From the NCBI GenBank assembly GCA_045580305.1, contig JAZNNQ010000027.1:1-64000 (forward strand): a stretch of 64,000 nucleotides of DNA, given 5' to 3'. Positions 16,466-22,161 of the stretch are shown here, piece by piece. The first letter of the stretch is position 1, and every line of letters starts with the position of its first letter. Below the pieces are notes generated by a model. The model did not search any database. It was not told where the DNA came from and saw only the letters and a list, made by a program, of their open reading frames with translations. Source of the DNA: RGIG7332 sp045580305 (GTDB taxonomy: Bacteria > Bacillota > Clostridia > Oscillospirales > JAAYXM01). Made by a program: the position numbers and the translations under genes.

Positions 16466-17335
16466 ATGAACAGTCATATCGAGCGCGCTAAAATACTTGT
16501 AGAGGCGCTTCCCTATATCCAGAAATACTATAACAAGACCGTTGTTATAAAATACGGCGGCAACGCTATGATAAACGAGGAGTTAAAAGAGGCGGTAATC
16601 AACGATATTGTGCTTCTTTCCCTTGTCGGCGTTAAGGTTGTTGTCGTACACGGCGGTGGCCCCGAGATTAACGCTATGTTCGAGCGCGTTGGTAAGGAGA
16701 GCAAGTTTGTAAACGGTCTCCGCTATACCGATGATGACTCTATGGACTTAGTCCAGATGGTACTCGCCGGCAAATTAAATAAGGAAATCGTTTCCATCAT
16801 CAATAAGGCGGGCGGTCGCGCAATCGGCCTCTGCGGTATTGATGGCGGACTTTTCAAGGCTGAAAAGTTAACTGAGGACGGCTTTGACTATGGTCGTGTA
16901 GGTGAGATCACCCAGGTTGACACCTCTGTTGTAAACGATGCCCTTAATTGCGGCTTTATCCCGGTTATCTCCACCGTTGCACAGGGCGAGGACGGAAGCT
17001 ATAACATCAACGCTGACACTGCGGCTGCAAAGCTTGCGGCGGCGCTTGGTGCTGAAAAGGTTATGCTCCTTACCGATATTGCAGGTCTTATGATGGATCC
17101 CAAGGATCCCACGACCCTTATCCGCGATATCAATGTTTCCGAGATTCCCCGTCTCCAGCGCGACGGCGTTATCTCCGGCGGTATGATTCCCAAGATCGAC
17201 TGCTGTGTTGAGGCGGTTCGTCAGGGCGTTGCCCAGGCGAATATTTTAGACGGAAGAGTTCCCCACTCCATCCTTATGGAGATGCTGTCCGATGAGGGTA
17301 TCGGCACTATGATCTACGGCGAAAGGTGTGTGTAA
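16466..17335 (+). CDS. argB: Acetylglutamate kinase
   Basis: ArgB phosphorylates N-acetylglutamate, the controlled step of the cyclic pathway. The 289-residue product has VIKYGGNAM near residue 27, VVVVHGGGPEINAMFER near 57, and the C-terminal SGGMIPKIDCCVEAV. It has an N-terminal extension (about 20 residues ahead of the kinase core) of the kind found in arginine-inhibited hexameric enzymes, so arginine feedback is likely. TAGGAGGC lies upstream of the ATG. Confidence 0.96.
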   Translation: MNSHIERAKILVEALPYIQKYYNKTVVIKYGGNAMINEELKEAVINDIVLLSLVGVKVVVVHGGGPEINAMFERVGKESKFVNGLRYTDDDSMDLVQMVLAGKLNKEIVSIINKAGGRAIGLCGIDGGLFKAEKLTEDGFDYGRVGEITQVDTSVVNDALNCGFIPVISTVAQGEDGSYNINADTAAAKLAAALGAEKVMLLTDIAGLMMDPKDPTTLIRDINVSEIPRLQRDGVISGGMIPKIDCCVEAVRQGVAQANILDGRVPHSILMEMLSDEGIGTMIYGERCV

Positions 17336-17341
17336 TTTTCG

Positions 17342-18529
17342 ATGAACACACAGGAAATAAAATGTAAAGATTCCGCATTTATAATGCAGACCTACGGCCG
17401 CTTCCCCGTTGCGATAACACGCGGCGAGGGTGCTAAGGTCTACAGCCCGGAGGGCAAGGAATATATCGACTTTACAAGCGGTATCGGCGTTTGTAGCGTA
17501 GGCTATGGCAATAAAGAATGGGCAGACGCTATATACGCGCAGGCTTTAAAGCTCGGTCACATCTCAAACCTCTATTACACCGAACCGTCGGTAATTCTTG
17601 CGGAGCGTCTGTGTACTATTTCCGGTATGAGCAATGTGTTTTTCTCAAACTCCGGTGCTGAGAGTAACGAAGGCGCAATCAAACTTGCAAGAAAGTACAG
17701 CCGTGATAAATACGGTGATGGCAGAAGTAAGATTATCACTCTTTACCAGTCCTTCCACGGCAGAACGGTTACCACTCTTGCCGCAACCGGCCAGGATGTG
17801 TTCCACACAAACTTTTTCCCTTTTACCGAGGGATTTGTCCATGTTCCGGCAAACGATTTTGAGGCACTTCTAAACGAGGTTGACGACACCACTTGCGCTA
17901 TTATGATGGAGCTTGTTCAGGGCGAGGGCGGCGTATTACCGCTTGATCGTGAATTTGTAAATAAAGTTCGCACACTTTGCGACGAAAAAGACATTCTCCT
18001 TATAATCGACGAGGTGCAGACCGGTATCGGTCGTACGGGCAAACTTTTCGCCTTTATGGAATACGGCATCCTGCCCGATGTTGCAACTACCGCAAAGGGT
18101 ATTGCAGGCGGTCTTCCGATGGGTGCTGTATTTGCAAGTGAGAAGACAAAAAATGTACTTACTGCAGGTACACACGCTACCACATTTGGCGCAAACCCGA
18201 TATGCGCTGCTGCGGCAAACAAAGTTCTCGATATTTTAGAGAGCGGAGTGCTTGCTGAAGTATCAAAAAAAGGTGCATACATCCGCGAGAAAATCGAGGC
18301 TATGAACCTTGATATTGTAAAGGGCACCCGTGGTTTGGGTATGATGATCGGCGTCATTGTCCCGGAGGGTGAGCATAAGGCGCTTGCCGCAAAATTAATT
18401 GATGCAGGACTTCTGTGTATCACAGCAGGTAAGGATGCAATTCGATTCTTACCACCCCTTACAATAACATATGAAGAAATAGATCTTGGTCTTAAAATAT
18501 TTGAAACCGTTATGAAGGAGGCGAAGTAG
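17342..18529 (+). CDS. argD: Acetylornithine aminotransferase
   Basis: ArgD is a PLP-dependent class III aminotransferase that converts N-acetylglutamate semialdehyde to N-acetylornithine. The 395-residue product has NSGAESNEGAIKLARKY near residue 102, the PLP-contact IIDEVQTGIGRTGKLFA near 222, and the Schiff-base lysine in TTAKGIAGGLPMGA near 250. Length is normal. It starts 6 bp after argB and 3 bp before argF, inside the operon. Confidence 0.96.
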   Translation: MNTQEIKCKDSAFIMQTYGRFPVAITRGEGAKVYSPEGKEYIDFTSGIGVCSVGYGNKEWADAIYAQALKLGHISNLYYTEPSVILAERLCTISGMSNVFFSNSGAESNEGAIKLARKYSRDKYGDGRSKIITLYQSFHGRTVTTLAATGQDVFHTNFFPFTEGFVHVPANDFEALLNEVDDTTCAIMMELVQGEGGVLPLDREFVNKVRTLCDEKDILLIIDEVQTGIGRTGKLFAFMEYGILPDVATTAKGIAGGLPMGAVFASEKTKNVLTAGTHATTFGANPICAAAANKVLDILESGVLAEVSKKGAYIREKIEAMNLDIVKGTRGLGMMIGVIVPEGEHKALAAKLIDAGLLCITAGKDAIRFLPPLTITYEEIDLGLKIFETVMKEAK

Positions 18530-18532
18530 CCA

Positions 18533-19444
18533 ATGAAACACCTTTTAAAAATTACCGATTTATCCCGCGAGGACATCACCCACATTTTAGATGTGGCAGA
18601 TCAGCTTAAATATAACCAGAAGCACGGAATTCCCCACAGACTTCTCGAGGGCAAGACCCTTGCTATGATTTTCCAGAAATCGTCCACCCGTACCCGTGTT
18701 TCCTTCGATGTTGGTATGTTCCAGCTTGGCGGCCACGCGATGTTCCTCTCTACTGCTGATATTCAGATGGGCAGAGGTGAGTCCATTCGTGACACCGCCC
18801 GCGTTCTTTCCCGCTATTGCGACGGTATTATGATCCGTACCTACGGTCAGGACGAGGTTGAGGAACTTGCTGAATATGCAACTATTCCGGTTATAAACGG
18901 CCTTACCGACTACTCTCATCCCTGCCAGGTTTTAGCTGACTTAATGACAATTCGTGAGCATCTTAAGACCTTAGAGGGACTCCATATGTGCTATATCGGC
19001 GACGGTAATAATATGGCAAACTCTCTTGTTGCCGGCGGTCTTATCACCGGTATGAAGGTAACCTGCGCTACTCCCAAGGGCTATGAGCCGGACCCCCAGA
19101 TACTTGATTTTGCAAAGCAGTACAATGATAAGTTTACCTGGTATGAGGATGTTATGGAAGCGGCAAAGGGCGCTGACATTCTTGTTACCGATGTTTGGGC
19201 AAGTATGGGTCAGGAGTCAGAGCGTGAAGAGCGCGCAAGAATTTTCAAAGGCTATCAGATAAATGATGCTGTAATGCAGGTGGCAAATAAGGGCGCAATC
19301 GTCCTCCACTGCTTACCCGCACATAAGGGCGAAGAGATCACCGAAGAGGTATTTGAAAAGTATGCAGACAGCATCTTCGATGAGGCTGAGAACAGACTCC
19401 ATGCACAGAAAGCGGTTATGGCGATCTGCATGGGCGATAAGTAA
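18533..19444 (+). CDS. argF: Ornithine carbamoyltransferase
   Basis: ArgF makes citrulline from ornithine and carbamoyl phosphate. The 303-residue product has the carbamoyl-phosphate loop SSTRTRVSF near residue 46, the ornithine-binding DVWASMGQE near 222, and the HCLPAHKGEEIT motif near 260. Length is normal. It closes the operon and is followed 7 bp later by a strong bidirectional terminator. Carbamoyl phosphate would come from the carAB products encoded 17 kb downstream. Confidence 0.96.
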   Translation: MKHLLKITDLSREDITHILDVADQLKYNQKHGIPHRLLEGKTLAMIFQKSSTRTRVSFDVGMFQLGGHAMFLSTADIQMGRGESIRDTARVLSRYCDGIMIRTYGQDEVEELAEYATIPVINGLTDYSHPCQVLADLMTIREHLKTLEGLHMCYIGDGNNMANSLVAGGLITGMKVTCATPKGYEPDPQILDFAKQYNDKFTWYEDVMEAAKGADILVTDVWASMGQESEREERARIFKGYQINDAVMQVANKGAIVLHCLPAHKGEEITEEVFEKYADSIFDEAENRLHAQKAVMAICMGDK

Positions 19445-19450
19445 AATAAA

Positions 19451-19490
19451 TAAAATAAGAGCATCGGCTTACCGATGCTCTTATTTTATT
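19451..19490. terminator. Bidirectional terminator between argF and the XRE gene
   Basis: AAAATAAGAGCATCGG (19452-19467) pairs exactly with CCGATGCTCTTATTTT (19472-19487) around CTTA, and A/T tracts on both sides make it functional in both directions. It ends argF on the + strand and overlaps the last codons of the convergent XRE gene on the - strand. Confidence 0.92.
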
Positions 19491-19723
19491 TCCTGTTCTA
19501 AATTGTTGAAAACTTCTGTAGAAAAGAATTCCCCCAAAGGTATTTCCAACCCATCGCAAAACTTTTTAATTGTGCGAATGGACACATCGCGGCGATTTTT
19601 ATCCATCATACTGTATGCTGTTGAGGGCGTGACACCGGATATATTGGCAAGTTCATTAATGGTAATATTGCGCTCCTTGCACAACTCATAAAATCTATTT
19701 ACAATTACATCCTTAAGATCCAT
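19481..19723 (-). CDS. XRE-family transcriptional regulator
   Basis: This 80-residue protein is almost entirely one Cro/CI-type helix-turn-helix domain. Helices are visible as FYELCKERNITINELANISG, VTPSTAYSMM and VSIRTIKKFCDGLEIPLGEFF. It resembles small autoregulatory repressors found at phage and plasmid-like modules. ACGAGGTG precedes the ATG. It is divergent from the Cys-rich gene at 19850, and a symmetrical operator lies between them, so it probably represses itself and that unit. It has no metabolic domain. Confidence 0.88.
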   Translation of the reverse strand: MDLKDVIVNRFYELCKERNITINELANISGVTPSTAYSMMDKNRRDVSIRTIKKFCDGLEIPLGEFFSTEVFNNLEQEIK

Positions 19724-19756
19724 TTTAAAACACCTCGTAAGGACATTTTAAAATAA

Positions 19757-19788
19757 TTTACGATTATGCGTATACGCACTTGCGTAAA
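19757..19788. promoter_or_regulatory. Nested palindromic operator in the XRE divergent promoter
   Basis: A perfect 12-bp palindrome TGCGTATACGCA (19767-19778) is framed at exactly four bases on each side by TTTACG (19757-19762) and CGTAAA (19783-19788). The right arm lies about 17 bases upstream of a TATAAT box at 19806-19811 for the + strand gene, and the left arm lies over the likely -35 region of the - strand repressor gene. This is the layout expected for a cooperative XRE dimer operator controlling both promoters. Confidence 0.75.
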
Positions 19789-19849
19789 CTGCCGAAAGAT
19801 GTTAGTATAATTGTGAGGACTAAAAAATTCAAACGAAAGGTTGATAAAA

Positions 19850-20029
19850 ATGAAAAACGAAAAAGTAGTGTTGCCTAAAGGTAAGCTTTGCGCGATGTAT
19901 TATTGCGGTGATTGTCGTCATTTAGATCGTAGTGACAGATCAAAAGATGGCGAGGCCGCTTACTGCAGACTTCACAGAACATACAGATGCTTAGATAAAG
20001 ACTATGGTTGTTCAGACTGGTCAAGATAA
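19850..20029 (+). CDS. Cysteine-rich small protein, unknown function
   Basis: The 59-residue product has six cysteines (14, 19, 22, 39, 47, 54), including CGDC at 19-22, and is charged and lacks a signal peptide or membrane segment. The spacing suggests a small metal-binding or zinc-ribbon-like domain, but I do not recognise the family. The ATG at 19850 follows GAAAGG. A TTG at 19841 is a weaker alternative. Its end overlaps the next gene by 26 bp in another frame, suggesting coupled translation. Confidence 0.7.
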   Translation: MKNEKVVLPKGKLCAMYYCGDCRHLDRSDRSKDGEAAYCRLHRTYRCLDKDYGCSDWSR

Positions 20030-20426
20030 GAAAATACATATAAAAGAAGAAATATTTGGTAAAATCTGCGCGTCAATAAGTAAAAACCGATATGAAACCG
20101 GCGGTATTATAGGAATCAACTCACGAGGGATAGTGTGTGCCTTTCAGTTGGATCATATAACAACGGCATATCCATACGAATATCGGACAAATACACGGTT
20201 TTTAAATGATGTGATTGAAAGGTGGGCAAAAGTAGGTATAACCTTTGCCGGCATCGTCCATTCACATATGCATAATAACTGTATATCTCGCGAGGATATA
20301 GAATATGCCCGAGAGATATTAAAGGCAAATGAATTTATGAAGGATATCATAATGGGCATTATAGACTTGTCCGGCGAGGCTGAATATATTGAGTGGTACT
20401 TAATCAATGCCGAAACGGTTATGTAG
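20004..20426 (+). CDS. JAB/MPN-domain metallopeptidase-like protein
   Basis: The 140-residue protein carries the complete JAMM zinc-site pattern: Glu31 (ETGGIIG), His86-Ser-His88, Ser95 and Asp98 (HSHMHNNCISRED). JAMM enzymes cleave isopeptide or peptide bonds, for example after ubiquitin-like tags or in siderophore and cysteine pathways. The spacing between HxH and the Ser is six residues instead of the usual seven. No ubiquitin-like partner ending in Gly-Gly is nearby, so the substrate is unknown. It starts inside the Cys-rich gene without a clear Shine-Dalgarno sequence, so the exact start is uncertain. Confidence 0.75.
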   Translation: MVVQTGQDKKIHIKEEIFGKICASISKNRYETGGIIGINSRGIVCAFQLDHITTAYPYEYRTNTRFLNDVIERWAKVGITFAGIVHSHMHNNCISREDIEYAREILKANEFMKDIIMGIIDLSGEAEYIEWYLINAETVM

Positions 20427-20525
20427 TAATAAAAATTAGGGCTAATCTGATAGCCATCCGCACAGAGAGTGGTGCATATGAAGAGATAATGGGCCAACGA
20501 AAGGAAGATAAGGATATGAAAAACA
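20421..20525 (+). repeat. 105-bp direct repeat, copy 1 (leader of 20516 gene)
   Basis: This stretch recurs exactly 640 bp downstream at 21061-21165 with 4 mismatches in 105 bases. It contains a small stem GGCTA-ATCTGA-TAGCC, a second short inverted repeat GCAC/GTGC, the ribosome binding region AAAGGAAGATAAGG and the ATG with the first codons (MKN) of the following gene. It thus acts as a leader cassette for the 20516 gene. Its first bases also contain the stop codon of the JAB gene. Confidence 0.92.
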
Positions 20526-21052
20526 CAGTTGGTGGTTATTGCGCAGGCATAGGAATTGTTTTATTTTTAGCGATTTGCGGTGTAGGTGAAAGTTGGACGG
20601 ACACGGCTACAAGGGCTTTAGCGGCAATTGTAATTATTGTATCTACAATAATAGGAATCGCGATGGATATAAGTGAAGCAAAAACAAATGCGGTAGACAA
20701 AAAAGACTCTGCTGCCATAGCTGTTGCAGTTATGTTTATAGAACAGGGATACAAAATCGCGCAACGATACCGGATTTATGACCCATGCCTTTTAACCGTG
20801 CATAAACGAGAGGTTGGGTTCGAAGTTGTATTATACACATTGAGTCCATACTCATATATAGCTAATTTACGAACAAATGATTTATTTATTCCTCGCAACG
20901 ATGATGGCGATGGTTGCTTAGTGAAGGTGTGCAATATGGATATTGAGTGCAGTTGGAGTAAGTTTGAGAAGGAAGTGTGGAATGAAGTCAAGTGTGAACA
21001 TCCATCTTGGAATGTTCAGTATAACAATGGGCATGGCATAATAAAATTTTAG
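20516..21052 (+). CDS. Two-helix membrane protein, unknown function
   Basis: The 178-residue product has two hydrophobic helices near the N-terminus (about residues 8-25 and 33-51) followed by a cytosolic or external domain of about 120 residues. The frame is open from 20393, but the ribosome binding site and ATG of the repeated leader point to 20516. Its C-terminus, with VWNEVKCEHPSWNV, resembles the C-terminus of the protein encoded at 21387 (TWEKVEKLHPDWDI), so the two may share a domain. I do not recognise a named family. Confidence 0.7.
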   Translation: MKNTVGGYCAGIGIVLFLAICGVGESWTDTATRALAAIVIIVSTIIGIAMDISEAKTNAVDKKDSAAIAVAVMFIEQGYKIAQRYRIYDPCLLTVHKREVGFEVVLYTLSPYSYIANLRTNDLFIPRNDDGDGCLVKVCNMDIECSWSKFEKEVWNEVKCEHPSWNVQYNNGHGIIKF

Positions 21053-21060
21053 TCGATAAT

Positions 21061-21165
21061 ATGTAGTAATAAAAATTAGGGCTAATCTGATAGCCATCCG
21101 CACAGAGAGTGGTGCATATGAATAGATAACGTGCCAACGAAAGGAAGATAAGGGTATGAAAAACA
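21061..21165 (+). repeat. 105-bp direct repeat, copy 2 (leader of 21156 ORF)
   Basis: This is the second copy of the leader at 20421-20525, 96 percent identical. It again brings a ribosome binding region and an ATG (21156), here opening a 37-codon reading frame with different codons after MKN. Both copies stand in the same orientation in front of different downstream sequences. Confidence 0.92.
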
Positions 21166-21269
21166 ATAAAGAAAGTCGCAGCAATGATCGCGCAATAAAT
21201 GAGGCATGTGATGTAATAGACGAAGCAATAGAGATTGTAGAAAAACACGCAAATAGTGCTCACAAATAG
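21156..21269 (+). CDS. Small 37-residue protein from the repeated leader
   Basis: The reading frame begins with the leader-encoded MKN and continues as a charged helix-like peptide (SNDRAINEACDVIDEAIEIV). The start and ribosome binding region are the same as those of the 20516 gene. It has no membrane segment and no recognisable family. It may be a real small protein or the remnant of a longer gene whose body was lost. The next frame opens 3 bp after its stop. Confidence 0.5.
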   Translation: MKNNKESRSNDRAINEACDVIDEAIEIVEKHANSAHK

Positions 21270-21271
21270 GT

Positions 21272-21397
21272 ATGATTTCAAGAAGAATAGGTGAGTATTC
21301 AAGCTTCTGCATTTACATTGGTGTGGATGATATAGCACAAGCGAAGCAAATAGGAAGTCAAAAACGGAAAGAACTTCTGTTGGAAAATGCACCGTGA
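21272..21397 (+). CDS. Possible 41-residue ORF or N-terminal fragment
   Basis: An ATG 2 bp after the preceding stop opens 41 codons (MISRRIGEYSSFCIYIGVDD and onwards) that end at 21397 and overlap the start of the 21387 gene in another frame. No good Shine-Dalgarno sequence is seen. It could be a small coupled gene, or the displaced N-terminus of the 21387 protein after a frameshift. Evidence is weak. Confidence 0.3.
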   Translation: MISRRIGEYSSFCIYIGVDDIAQAKQIGSQKRKELLLENAP

Positions 21398-21971
21398 TGG
21401 ATATTTGAATTATGTGAAAAAACCTTGCCTTATATACGAGTCTGTGACAGATGTCGGAAACTTTAAAGAGCATGACAAATGGGTGTGGGATGTCATTGTA
21501 GGATTTTATGAACCAGAGTGGAATCCATTTTATGACAAGAATGGATTTACCTACATTGTTCAAAGTAATCAATATATATCTGCATCGGCTACGAAACAAG
21601 CAGAGAAAAAATATTATCCTAATTTAACATGCGAACCAGTAGATACGGTGGTAAAACAAATAGAAAAGGCATACAAGATGGTTAAGAAATATAAAAGTTT
21701 GTTTGGACCAATAGCTATTGTTATGGGGAAGACTGATAAAAAAGAAACCTACACACTTAGTTTCTCTTCTTTATTTTTAAGTGAAAAAGATGTTAATTAT
21801 ATAGTCAAAAATGAAGGTTCTCGTGGATTTCGTATAGAGAAAAAGGGAGATTCCGAGTGGCTTTTTCATACTGAACTTAGAGGAAATGAAAATCTTCAAT
21901 CCGGCACATGGGAAAAAGTCGAAAAATTGCATCCAGATTGGGATATTATTGATTATGTTGTATTTTGTTAA
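21387..21971 (+). CDS. Hypothetical protein sharing a C-terminal motif with the 20516 product
   Basis: The 194-residue product is soluble, Lys/Tyr/Trp-rich and lower in GC than the core genes around it. Near the C-terminus it has TWEKVEKLHPDWDIIDYVVF, matching the W-x2-V-x3-HP-x-W-D/N pattern at the end of the 20516 product. No catalytic motif is visible. The start at 21387 has GGAAA directly against the ATG, too close for a good Shine-Dalgarno, so the true N-terminus may lie upstream in another frame or the gene may be 5'-truncated. Confidence 0.6.
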   Translation: MHRDGYLNYVKKPCLIYESVTDVGNFKEHDKWVWDVIVGFYEPEWNPFYDKNGFTYIVQSNQYISASATKQAEKKYYPNLTCEPVDTVVKQIEKAYKMVKKYKSLFGPIAIVMGKTDKKETYTLSFSSLFLSEKDVNYIVKNEGSRGFRIEKKGDSEWLFHTELRGNENLQSGTWEKVEKLHPDWDIIDYVVFC

Positions 21972-21989
21972 TAATATTATGATAGTTAA

Positions 21990-22029
21990 AGGAGCGACCA
22001 AAAATAATGGTCGCTCCTAAATTTTATTT
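21990..22029 (+). terminator. Terminator of the accessory unit
   Basis: AGGAGCGACCA (21990-22000) and TGGTCGCTCCT (22008-22018) form a perfect 11-bp stem with a 7-nt loop, followed by AAATTTTATTT. It lies 18 bp after the 21387 gene. The remaining 130 bp to the convergent surface-protein gene hold only a small stem at 22142-22156 (ACAAGC/GCTTGT), which read on the - strand is followed by TTTG and may weakly end that gene. Confidence 0.85.
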
Positions 22030-22161
22030 AAAACAAGAAAAACAAGCTATTATCAACAGAGACGATACCTAGCAAAAGTGAAACTTTTATATGTTTTGTA
22101 GTAGGATTAAAAGATAGATCTACAAATTGATAACTTTTCAAACAAGCATAGCTTGTAATCC

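Noticed and set aside
20988..21599. 203-codon frame on the - strand in the accessory island
   Set aside because: It spans several + strand genes and the repeat, is very Phe/Cys/Tyr-rich, and has no start signal. The + strand frames fit the ribosome binding sites better.
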